Shown piece by piece: positions 54,568 through 62,786 of a stretch of 64,000 bases of DNA. The stretch comes from JBFIHZ01 sp041601535 (GTDB lineage Bacteria; Pseudomonadota; Gammaproteobacteria; Xanthomonadales; SZUA-36). The notes under the pieces are model-generated. The model searched no databases. It was not told the origin of the DNA and worked only from the letters and a program-made list of their open reading frames with translations. The translations under genes and the position numbers were made by a program. The stretch covers positions 1 to 64,000 of the forward strand of contig JBFIHZ010000001.1 in assembly GCA_041601535.1 (NCBI GenBank), read 5' to 3'. Within the stretch, counting starts at the first letter, position 1; each line of letters begins with the position of its first letter.

Positions 54568-55932
54568 TCAGTCGAGTATCAGAAAGCAAACTGCAGTAAT
54601 AACCACTGCCCCAACCAGGTTCAGTACCAGACCGGCGTGTGCCATGTCGCGCACGGTAAACCGTCCGCTGCCGTAGACGATGGCATTGGGAGCGGTTGCC
54701 ACTGGCAGCATGAACGCACAACTGGCGCTCAACGCGGCCGGCACCATCAACAGCATGGGGTCAATGTCCGTAGCTATCGCGGTAGCCGCCAGCAATGGCA
54801 TCAACAGGCTGGCTGTCGCGGTATTGCTGGTGACTTCGGTCAAGAACGTAACGGACAGGCAGATCGACAGCACAATCAGCCAGGTGGGCAGGGTGACCAG
54901 CAAGGCCAGTTCCTCGGCAATCAGTGCCGCCAGGCCGCTCTGAACAAACGCACTGGCCAGTGCGATGCCGCCGCCGAACAGCAGCAAAACACCCCACGGA
55001 ATGCGGGACGCAGCTTCCCAGCGCAGCAAGCGGCTGCCTTCACCATTGGGCAGCATGGCCATTATCACAGCCGCCAGCATCGCCACCGAGGCATCATTGG
55101 CTTGTGGTACTCCGAATAATTCACTCCAGCCACCAAATGGCGCCTGACGGGTTACCCAGGCGAAAGCTGTGATCACAAACATGATCAACACCCGTTTCTC
55201 ACTCGGTCTCCAGCTGCCGGTGGACGGCAGTTGCACCGGCTCGCTCAGGCGCAACCCACGTGTCAGCCACAAAGCCACCAGCGGAACCATGATGATGACA
55301 ACCGGAATTCCCCAACTCATCCACTGCAAAAAGTCTGGTGCGGATCCGAACTGGTTCTGATGAACCTGCATGAAAATCAGGTTGGGTGGAGTGCCAATGG
55401 GTGTGCCCAGCCCGCCGATACTGGCCGCATAGGCGATACCCAGCAGCAATGGAATGGCCATGCGTTTTTCCGTGTGATCCAGCACCGCCAGGGCCACGGG
55501 TAACAGCATCAGCGTGGTTGCGGTGTTGGAGATCCACATGCTCAGGACAGCCGAGGCGCACATAAAGCCCATCACCAGGCCACGCGCGCTGCCGCCACCG
55601 AACAGGTTGACCATGTACAGGGCCAGCCGCTTATGGGCACCCGAGTCCGCCATGGCCGTGGACAGCATGAAGCCGCCCATCAGCAACAGGATTAACGGAC
55701 TGCCAAATGCCTGTCCTACCTCAGCCGGGGTGAGAATACCCAGCAAAGGGAACAAGGCCAAGGGAATCAGCGATGTGAAGGGAATGGGCACCGGCTCAAA
55801 AATCCACCAGCTGGCGCACAACAGCGCGATGGCGGCGGTGGCCGCGGCGGCAAAGGTCCAGTCATTATTGCGCAGAAGAACAAACAGAATAAGCGACAAA
55901 ACCGGTCCGCCAAGCAGGAGTAGACGGTTCAT
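54568..55932 (-). CDS. SLC13/DASS-family anion transporter
   Basis: A 454-residue inner-membrane carrier with about eleven to twelve helices. Family segments are IWISNTATTLMLLPVALAVL (the SNT motif), GGLGTPIGTPPNLIFM (helix hairpin) and, in the second repeat, LTEVTSNTATASLLMPLLAA with another SNT. These pairs form the sodium and carboxylate sites in DASS transporters, so di- or tricarboxylates or sulfate are the likely substrates. No regulatory TrkA domain is present. Divergent from the lipase cluster. Confidence 0.92.
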   Translation of the reverse strand: MNRLLLLGGPVLSLILFVLLRNNDWTFAAAATAAIALLCASWWIFEPVPIPFTSLIPLALFPLLGILTPAEVGQAFGSPLILLLMGGFMLSTAMADSGAHKRLALYMVNLFGGGSARGLVMGFMCASAVLSMWISNTATTLMLLPVALAVLDHTEKRMAIPLLLGIAYAASIGGLGTPIGTPPNLIFMQVHQNQFGSAPDFLQWMSWGIPVVIIMVPLVALWLTRGLRLSEPVQLPSTGSWRPSEKRVLIMFVITAFAWVTRQAPFGGWSELFGVPQANDASVAMLAAVIMAMLPNGEGSRLLRWEAASRIPWGVLLLFGGGIALASAFVQSGLAALIAEELALLVTLPTWLIVLSICLSVTFLTEVTSNTATASLLMPLLAATAIATDIDPMLLMVPAALSASCAFMLPVATAPNAIVYGSGRFTVRDMAHAGLVLNLVGAVVITAVCFLILD

Positions 55933-55994
55933 TTAAGCAAGCTGATTCTGGTCAAAAGGAAAGCCATATCATTGTGCGTTTTTATATTCATTGT

Positions 55995-56127
55995 CGTATG
56001 ATACCGTCAGTACAGGGAATTCTGAGTACCTGCGGGCGGCCTTAGTTGCCGGTCTCGCAGGTAAATGTTGGAAGTCTTCCTTCGTTTTGTTCATACGCTA
56101 CCGTATGGTTGGCGCTTCGATGAAGCG
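55995..56127. promoter_or_regulatory. Three inverted repeats ahead of the lipase cluster
   Basis: In the 229-bp divergent region: ACCTGCG (56028-56034) with CGCAGGT (56056-56062); CATACG-CTAC-CGTATG (56092-56107); and CGCTTC-GAT-GAAGCG (56113-56127). CGTATG also occurs at 55995-56000. These are candidate binding sites for dimeric regulators controlling the cluster at 56162 onward. Confidence 0.4.
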
Positions 56128-56161
56128 ATGGATTATGACTTAGTAGACGACGGGGACACAA

Positions 56162-58402
56162 ATGATCAGTAAGCGTCTGGCTCTTTTCCTATTAACTATG
56201 GTTTTCGCGCTACAGGTTCAGGCAGCGCCTACCTATCCCGCACTCAATAAAGACGGCAGTATTGTCACCGGCGTGTTGACGGCGGCGTATGACCCGTTGA
56301 ACGGTGTTTTTCCGTTTCCGTTCAACCTGCTGTTTCTGGGTACCACCGATTTGACCCTGAACCCACCGGTCGCTGATCCCAACGACCCGAGCGACCCTAC
56401 CGTGGCGCTGAGCGCGCTGGATGGCTTCAGTACCGTGGAGAAGTGGACCACCACGTTTATCGACAACAACGGCCAGCCGGGCGATATTGATCCGGCTTCC
56501 GTGGTTCCCGGCCAGTCGGTGCGGGTGTTTCAGGTGACCACCTCCGGGCTGGTTGCAGTCACCGGTCTGGTACGTGAACTGACTCCAGGCGTGGACTACA
56601 CGGCAGTTGCCGCCGACGGGGGTTTTGTGGCCATTATCCCGCTGCGGCCGCTGCCCGAGTACAGATCATTTATGGCGGTTCTGACCAATGACATCAAGGA
56701 CATCGCCGGTAATGACGCGACCCCTTCGCAGACCTATTTCCTGACCAAGCGGCGTACCCCATGGGTTGATGCCACGGGCAAAAGCACCTACGCCCTGATA
56801 CCGGATGCGACCGCGCAAGGCCTGGAACCACAACGCCAGATTACCCAGTCCATGGAGTTTGCAGCCGCGGCGGCCGGTATCAATCCAGATGACATCGTAT
56901 TGAGTTGGACGGTGCAAACCCAGTCCATCAGCCCGACACTCAGACTGCTCAGAAGCATTGCCGAACCCGGTTTCAGCCAGTTTGCCCCCACTGGCCTGGA
57001 TACCTCGGCAGTGGGCGCGCCCGGTCTGGCCGACATCCATATTGGCGTAATTTCCTTGCCTTATTACCTCGGCATCCCCACACCGCAAAAGCCGACCGCG
57101 CTGCTGACTGACTGGTGGAAGGCGGAGCCGGGTGGCTACGTGCCACCTTTCGAGCAGTTCGGGCTGGACCCCACCTCGACCAACATAACCGTTGCCAACC
57201 CGTTTCCGGTGGTGACCGGTGTGCAAACGGTTCCCCTGGTGGTGGCTACCCCCAGCGCGAAAACCGGCCTGACCAAGCCGGACAGCGGCTGGCCGGTGGT
57301 GATTTACCAGCATGGCATCACGCGCAACCGTACCGACGTGATTGCCGTGGCGGACTCCATCGCCAGCGTGGGCTATGCTGTTATTGCCATGGATCAACCG
57401 CTGCATGGCGCGGTGCCGGATGTTGAGCCGTTCACATCATTGTTCTACGTGGAAAATACGCCGTTTGGTGCCATCGCCAACGAACGCACGTTTGATGTTG
57501 ACCTGGTAAACAATGTCACCCGTGCGCCAGGGCCGGATGGCCTGAAGGATGCTTCCGGTACGCACAGTTTCAATCTGGCCAACCTGCAGGTGGCGCGCGA
57601 TAACCTGCGTCAGGCCACGGCTGACCTGTCATCGCTGACGGTCACCATTCCCACCATGGATCTGGATGGCGATGGCACACCTGATTTCGATGCGAACAAT
57701 ATTACTTTTTACGGTCACTCTCTGGCCGGCGTAATAGGCACCGGATACCTGGCAATTGAGCCGATGGTGAAGCGGGGCTATCTTAACGCCAGTACCGGCA
57801 GCCTGATTCGGACCGGCGTGGCGGGTTCGTTCGGGGTGCTGGTCAATTCCCTGCTGGCGCAGGCCGGCATCCTGCCGGGAACAGCCGACTATGAATCATT
57901 CCTGACGGTGGCGCAGACCCTGGTCGACTCGGGCGATGCGATCAATTACGCGGTTGAAGCCGCGGCCAAGAAGCCCATCCTGTTCAATGAGGTGATAGGC
58001 GATGCAACCGTGCCGAATTTTGTCGCTGGCGCGCCGCTGGCCGGCTCTGAAGCGCAAATTGCCCTGATGGGGCTGAAATCGTTCAGCACCAGCCAGGCCA
58101 ACCCGGAGGGTTTGCGGGCGGTGTCGCGATTCCTGCCGCCGGCGGTACACAGTTCCTTGATTAGTACGTCAGCCTCACCGGCCAGCACATTTGAAATGCA
58201 GGGCCAGGCTGCTTCGTTTGCTGCGTCCCTGGGCACCTTTGTCCAGGTTGGTAACCCCGCTGTCTTGCAGACAGTGATGCAGATTGAGCTGGCGCCTGGC
58301 AAAACCGTTTCAGCCGAAGTGGGCGGCAAGAGCGGCGATGGTAAAAAACGCACCCGGCCTGCCTCACGGGTAGAACGGTTGGGGGAGCAGAATCATGACT
58401 AA
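56162..58402 (+). CDS. VolA/Pla-1-like extracellular lipase
   Basis: A 746-residue exported lipase or phospholipase of the alpha/beta-hydrolase fold. A signal peptide (residues 1-22, ending VQAAP) has no lipobox cysteine. The N-terminal part (23-190) fits the virulence-factor lipase N-terminal domain, with YDPLNGVFPFPFNLLF. The oxyanion-hole region is VVIYQHGITRNRTDV (H384, G385) and the nucleophile elbow FYGHSLAGVIG gives S520. This family includes surface lipases that free fatty acids from lysophospholipids. It is the first gene of the cluster; the stop overlaps the DUF1302 start by 8 nt. Confidence 0.9.
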   Translation: MISKRLALFLLTMVFALQVQAAPTYPALNKDGSIVTGVLTAAYDPLNGVFPFPFNLLFLGTTDLTLNPPVADPNDPSDPTVALSALDGFSTVEKWTTTFIDNNGQPGDIDPASVVPGQSVRVFQVTTSGLVAVTGLVRELTPGVDYTAVAADGGFVAIIPLRPLPEYRSFMAVLTNDIKDIAGNDATPSQTYFLTKRRTPWVDATGKSTYALIPDATAQGLEPQRQITQSMEFAAAAAGINPDDIVLSWTVQTQSISPTLRLLRSIAEPGFSQFAPTGLDTSAVGAPGLADIHIGVISLPYYLGIPTPQKPTALLTDWWKAEPGGYVPPFEQFGLDPTSTNITVANPFPVVTGVQTVPLVVATPSAKTGLTKPDSGWPVVIYQHGITRNRTDVIAVADSIASVGYAVIAMDQPLHGAVPDVEPFTSLFYVENTPFGAIANERTFDVDLVNNVTRAPGPDGLKDASGTHSFNLANLQVARDNLRQATADLSSLTVTIPTMDLDGDGTPDFDANNITFYGHSLAGVIGTGYLAIEPMVKRGYLNASTGSLIRTGVAGSFGVLVNSLLAQAGILPGTADYESFLTVAQTLVDSGDAINYAVEAAAKKPILFNEVIGDATVPNFVAGAPLAGSEAQIALMGLKSFSTSQANPEGLRAVSRFLPPAVHSSLISTSASPASTFEMQGQAASFAASLGTFVQVGNPAVLQTVMQIELAPGKTVSAEVGGKSGDGKKRTRPASRVERLGEQNHD

Positions 58403-60308
58403 CCTAGAGAATTTCATGAGCACAGACAACACACGTGTGACCGGGGCATGCCGCCCCCGTTCCGGATCAATGCTGGCTTGCGCAATGGCAGCGGGCCTGT
58501 TCGGGCTGTGTGCCGGCCCGGCCATGGCCATTGAGTTTTCCAGCGGCGAATGGTCAGGCAGTTTTGATACCACCATAAGTTATGGTGCATCGTGGCGGGT
58601 CAGCGATCCTGACGATGACAATGTGGGTAAAGCCGTATTCAATCCAACCGCTTTTTTGCTGGACAATGCCGGGCAGCGAGCGGCCCTGGGCCGCTGGTCG
58701 GTGAATAATGACGATGGCAATCTGAACTACGACGGCGGCGACCTGGTATCCAACGCCATCAAACTTACATCAGAGCTGGATATCGGTTACCGCAATTACG
58801 GTGCCTTTGTCCGCTTCAGTGCGTTTTACGATTTTGAAAATGAAGACCGCGATGAGTTGTCCGAAGTGGCCAAGGAAAAAGTCGGCAAGGACTTGCGCCT
58901 GCTGGATGCGTATGTCTGGGGTGACCACCGTTTCGGCGAGAAAGGCCTGACCTGGCGCCTGGGTAAACAGGTGGTCAGCTGGGGTGAATCAACCTTTATC
59001 CAGGGCGGCATTAACGTGATCAACCCGGTGGATGTTTCCAAGCTCCGGGTTGCCGGCGCTGAACTGAAAGAGGCGTTCGAAGGCATCAATATGTTATGGG
59101 CCAGCATCGAGCTGACCCAGTCTGTGTCGATTGAACCCTTGATGATTTTTGAATATCAGCAGATCGATCCGGACCCCGCGGGCACCTATTTTTCTACCAA
59201 TGATATCGCCACCCCGGGCGGTTCCTACGCCATGCTGAGTTTCGGTACCTTGCCGCAGCCAGTAATTAATCCCGACCTTTATCACGACGTGTGCCTGAAC
59301 GGGAATTTCAGCCGTTCCGACACCGGCCTGCCAGCTTCCCTGGTGGCCGCCGGTTGCTCAGGTTCCTTCGCCCGAACCGAAACCGTGTTTCCCAAGGAAA
59401 GCGGTCAGTACGGTGCAGCCTTACGCTGGTATGCGGAACAACTGAACGGCACGGAGTTTGGTTTTTTCTACCTGAATTACCACAGCAGACTGCCACTGAT
59501 CAGCGGGCGCGCCATCACCACGTCCGCTCCCAGCAGCGGCAAGTACTGGACCGAGTATCCTGAGGACATCCACCTGTATGGCATCAGCTTCAACAGTTCG
59601 ATTGGTACCTGGTCAGTGGGCGGTGAAGTCAGCTATCGTCCCAATGCTCCGTTGCAGTTTGACGATGTGGAAGTATTGTTTGCCGGCCTGACGCCGCTGA
59701 ATCCGCTGATTCCAGCGCCGGTGCTGCGCTTCAAAAGCCAGTTGGGTGAGTTCGCGCCTGGGGAATATATCCGGGGTTGGGATGAGCACAAGATGTGGCA
59801 GGCTCAAACCACCATCACCCAGTTATTCGGCCCCGGAAACTTTATCAAGGCGGACCAGATTGCCTTTGTTACCGAGATTGGCGCGAACTATATCTCCGAT
59901 ATGCCATCAAAAGATTGGCTGCGATATAACGGCGATGGAACGGACACCGGTGGTGGCCCGGATTTCCTGAGCGGTGATTTCCGCAATCCCGAAACCGAAA
60001 CCAACGGCTTTGCCGATGATTTCAGTTGGGGTTATCGCATGCTGGTACGTGCTGAGTACAACAATGCATTCGGTACGTCCCTGACCATGTCACCGAGTAT
60101 TGGCTGGCAGCATGACGTCAGTGGAACAACTCCGGGTCCGGGTGGTTCGTTTATCGACGGCCGCAAAACCCTGAGCCTGGGCGTGACCTTCAACTATCTG
60201 CAAAAGTGGGTATTTGATTTCTCATACACTTCGTATTTCGGAGGGGGTCGTTACAACCCGCTCAAGGACCGGGACTTCATTGGTGCCAGTGTCCGCTACT
60301 CATTCTGA
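58395..60308 (+). CDS. DUF1302 outer-membrane protein
   Basis: A 637-residue exported protein. A leader of about 46 residues ends CAGPAMAIEF, then the DUF1302 opening SGEWSGSFDTTISYGASWRV. Beta-rich throughout and ending in GASVRYSF, a typical outer-membrane C terminus, so a barrel is predicted. DUF1302 proteins are found, from memory, next to DUF1329 and RND genes and linked to uptake or export of hydrophobic compounds. The ATG follows GGGGGAG and overlaps the lipase stop. No characterised function. Confidence 0.9.
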   Translation: MTNLENFMSTDNTRVTGACRPRSGSMLACAMAAGLFGLCAGPAMAIEFSSGEWSGSFDTTISYGASWRVSDPDDDNVGKAVFNPTAFLLDNAGQRAALGRWSVNNDDGNLNYDGGDLVSNAIKLTSELDIGYRNYGAFVRFSAFYDFENEDRDELSEVAKEKVGKDLRLLDAYVWGDHRFGEKGLTWRLGKQVVSWGESTFIQGGINVINPVDVSKLRVAGAELKEAFEGINMLWASIELTQSVSIEPLMIFEYQQIDPDPAGTYFSTNDIATPGGSYAMLSFGTLPQPVINPDLYHDVCLNGNFSRSDTGLPASLVAAGCSGSFARTETVFPKESGQYGAALRWYAEQLNGTEFGFFYLNYHSRLPLISGRAITTSAPSSGKYWTEYPEDIHLYGISFNSSIGTWSVGGEVSYRPNAPLQFDDVEVLFAGLTPLNPLIPAPVLRFKSQLGEFAPGEYIRGWDEHKMWQAQTTITQLFGPGNFIKADQIAFVTEIGANYISDMPSKDWLRYNGDGTDTGGGPDFLSGDFRNPETETNGFADDFSWGYRMLVRAEYNNAFGTSLTMSPSIGWQHDVSGTTPGPGGSFIDGRKTLSLGVTFNYLQKWVFDFSYTSYFGGGRYNPLKDRDFIGASVRYSF

Positions 60309-60323
60309 TCGCCGGAGGATTAC

Positions 60324-61688
60324 ATGCGCACAATGAACAAACTGACACTGGCCGCACTTGCAGGCCTGGTGCTGGCAGCCAGCCAGGCGATGGCCGGGGC
60401 AAAGCCAGATGAAATTCACCGGCTCAGTGAAGACCTGACCCCAATGGGGTCCGAACGGGCAGGCAATGCCGATGGCACCATTCCGGCCTGGACAGGGGGC
60501 ATTACCCAGCCGCCCGCGAATTACACACCGGGTATCCACCACCCGGATCCATTTGCGGATGACAAACCGCTGTTCCGCATTACCGGCAGTAACTATCAGG
60601 AGTACGGTGACAAGCTGGGCGTGGGGCAGAAAGCGTTGTTTGAAAAGTATCCGGAAAGTTACTTCATGGATGTCTATCCCACCCGGCGGTCTACTTCGTT
60701 CCCGCAACGGACCTATGACATGACGGCCGAGAATGGCAAAACCGCCACGCTGGCTGAGAACGGGGAAGGTGTAATCAATGCGGCTGAAGGATTTCCGTTC
60801 CCGTTTCCGGAAGGCCCCTATGAACTGATGTGGAACCACAAACTCAAATACAAGGGCATCGGCGGGGTGCGCTACAACAACCAGGTAGCACCCACGGCTG
60901 ATGGCAAGTACTCGGTCACGGTAATTCGCGAAGAGCTGCTCGGGCTGTATTACAAAGAAGGCGAAACCATTGAGTCCATCAACAACATCCTGTTGTATTT
61001 CTTCCAGGAAGTGGAGTCACCCGCCCGGCTGGCCGGCAATATCCTGCTGGTACATGAAACCCTGAATCAGCAGGTGCTGCCCCGCCAGGCCTGGATCTAC
61101 AATCCCGGTCAGCGCCGGGTGCGCCGCGCACCCAACGTGGCCTACGACAATCCGGGCACGGCATCTGACGGGCTGCGCACCAACGACATGACCGACATGT
61201 TCAACGGGGCGATGGATCGTTTTGACTGGAAAGTGCTGGGTAAAAAGGAAATGTATGTTCCTTACAACTCTTATGGCGCCCATGCCGAAGGCCTTGATTA
61301 CGATGAGTTCATCCGGCCCGGACACCTCAACCAGGACCTGATGCGCTACGAATTGCACCGCGTCTGGGTGATTGAGGCCAACCTGAAAGATGGCATGCGG
61401 CACATCAACCCCAAGCGCACGTTTTATCTGGATGAAGACAGCTACCAGATCCTGCTGGTCGATCACTATGATGCACGCGGTGAACTGTGGCGGGCTTCGG
61501 AAGCGCATTGTGTTAACTACTACGAAGTACCTACTTTCTGGTCGACCGTTGAAGTGCACTATGACTTGCAGTCAGGCCGTTACGTAACCCAGGGCCTCGA
61601 CAATACATTGCCCGTCAATACCTTCAACGTGGAATTGAATCCCGGGCAATTCACACCACAAGCCCTGCGTACACGCGGTCGGCGATAA
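60324..61688 (+). CDS. DUF1329 periplasmic lipid-carrier-like protein
   Basis: A 454-residue exported protein with signal peptide (residues 1-24, MRTMNKLTLAALAGLVLAAS, then QAMAG). Family landmarks: LTPMGSERAGNADGTIPAW, GFPFPFPEGPYELMWNHKL, and RVRRAPNVAYDNPGTASDGL. Members are thought to have a LolA/LolB-like fold and to bind lipids; this is from family knowledge. Gene is 15 nt after the DUF1302 stop with GGAGG ahead of the ATG. It probably hands cargo between the RND permease and the outer-membrane barrel. Confidence 0.92.
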   Translation: MRTMNKLTLAALAGLVLAASQAMAGAKPDEIHRLSEDLTPMGSERAGNADGTIPAWTGGITQPPANYTPGIHHPDPFADDKPLFRITGSNYQEYGDKLGVGQKALFEKYPESYFMDVYPTRRSTSFPQRTYDMTAENGKTATLAENGEGVINAAEGFPFPFPEGPYELMWNHKLKYKGIGGVRYNNQVAPTADGKYSVTVIREELLGLYYKEGETIESINNILLYFFQEVESPARLAGNILLVHETLNQQVLPRQAWIYNPGQRRVRRAPNVAYDNPGTASDGLRTNDMTDMFNGAMDRFDWKVLGKKEMYVPYNSYGAHAEGLDYDEFIRPGHLNQDLMRYELHRVWVIEANLKDGMRHINPKRTFYLDEDSYQILLVDHYDARGELWRASEAHCVNYYEVPTFWSTVEVHYDLQSGRYVTQGLDNTLPVNTFNVELNPGQFTPQALRTRGRR

Positions 61689-61695
61689 AGCATAT

Positions 61696-61722
61696 AGAAG
61701 GCCAGCCAGTTGCTGGCCTTCT
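61696..61722 (+). terminator. Perfect 11-bp hairpin inside the envelope cluster
   Basis: AGAAGGCCAGC, a CAGTT loop and GCTGGCCTTCT form an 11-bp stem 8 nt after the DUF1329 stop. No T-run follows. It may stop a fraction of transcripts or protect the mRNA 3' end, setting different levels for the genes before and after it. Confidence 0.5.
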
Positions 61723-61793
61723 GCCTTGTCACGAAGGGAATCGTGTCATACTCACCGCATGACCGTGGATCAGTCCAGACCAGGATGAACGCC

Positions 61794-62786
61794 ATGCCAA
61801 AATTCAGAATCTGCATTGCCTTGATGGCCAGTCTTGCTTTGATGTATGGCATTCCGGCTGGGGCAGTCGGTCCTCAAGAGGGTGAGCAGCCGATAGAATA
61901 TGCGGCACGGGTTCCACTGGCAGCGCAGTCTCTGCTGCTGGACATTGTCCGGCTGGACGGTCGTCTGGTAGGTGCTGGTGAACGTGGTCACATCGTACTA
62001 TCGGATGATGACGGGGAAACCTGGCGGCAGGCACAGAGTGTTCCCACCCGCGCCACATTTACCTCTTTGGCTGCCGTAAATGGTCGCTTGTGGGCTGCCG
62101 GCCATGACTCGGTTATCGTTTCCAGTGCAGATGGCGGTGAAACCTGGGAACTTCAGCATTCCGATCCGGAACGTCTTCAGCCAATCATGGATGTGCATTT
62201 CTCCAGCCCGGATGATGGCATCGCCATCGGCGCATACGGCCTGGTTCTGGTCACCAGTGACGGTGGGCAGAATTGGGAGGATGGCCTGGTCGACGAGGAG
62301 AATGATTACCATCTGAACGCGCTGCTGGTTTTGCCCGATAACAGCTGGCTGATTGCCGGTGAGGCGGGGTATTCCTATCGCAGTGAGGATCAGGGAAATA
62401 CCTGGCAGCCGTTGGACCTGCCGTATCGGGGTTCAATGTTCGGTGCCGTGCTGACAGACGAGGGCTGTGTTCTGTATTACGGCTTGCGTGGACATGTGCA
62501 GTCAAGTTGTGACGGCGGGGAGACCTGGCAAAGTCTGCAGACCGGTATCAACGCAACTCTGGCGGGAGCTGCCACCCAGGATGGCCTGACGCTGCTGGCC
62601 GGAAACAGCGGTACCCTGCTGCTTTATCAGCAGGGCGTATTCACCTCCCGGCAGCATACCAGCGGGGTCGATTTTTCTTCGGTGGTGGGCCTCGGCTCCG
62701 GCCGGTTTTTGCTGGGTGGCGAAGAGGGTACACATTTTTACCCTGAAGAGGCCGGTCAGACGGCTATCGCGGGAGACGGACAGTGA
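61794..62786 (+). CDS. YCF48/BNR-like beta-propeller, exported
   Basis: A 330-residue protein with a signal peptide (residues 1-24, ending IPAGAVG) and repeats with a G-x-[TN]-W core: GETWRQAQ, GETWELQH, GQNWEDGL, GNTWQPLD and GETWQSLQ, the blades of YCF48/photosystem-II-stability-like propellers. I chose the ATG at 61794 (AGGA 8 nt before); an ATG at 61785 is possible. Its stop overlaps the GTG start of the permease, so the two are coupled. In this cluster type it likely scaffolds the permease; inferred. Confidence 0.88.
   Translation: MPKFRICIALMASLALMYGIPAGAVGPQEGEQPIEYAARVPLAAQSLLLDIVRLDGRLVGAGERGHIVLSDDDGETWRQAQSVPTRATFTSLAAVNGRLWAAGHDSVIVSSADGGETWELQHSDPERLQPIMDVHFSSPDDGIAIGAYGLVLVTSDGGQNWEDGLVDEENDYHLNALLVLPDNSWLIAGEAGYSYRSEDQGNTWQPLDLPYRGSMFGAVLTDEGCVLYYGLRGHVQSSCDGGETWQSLQTGINATLAGAATQDGLTLLAGNSGTLLLYQQGVFTSRQHTSGVDFSSVVGLGSGRFLLGGEEGTHFYPEEAGQTAIAGDGQ

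Noticed and set aside
19292..62786. A target protein of exosortase H in the window
   Set aside because: I read the C termini of all predicted proteins and none ends with IPTLxxWG plus a helix and basic tail.
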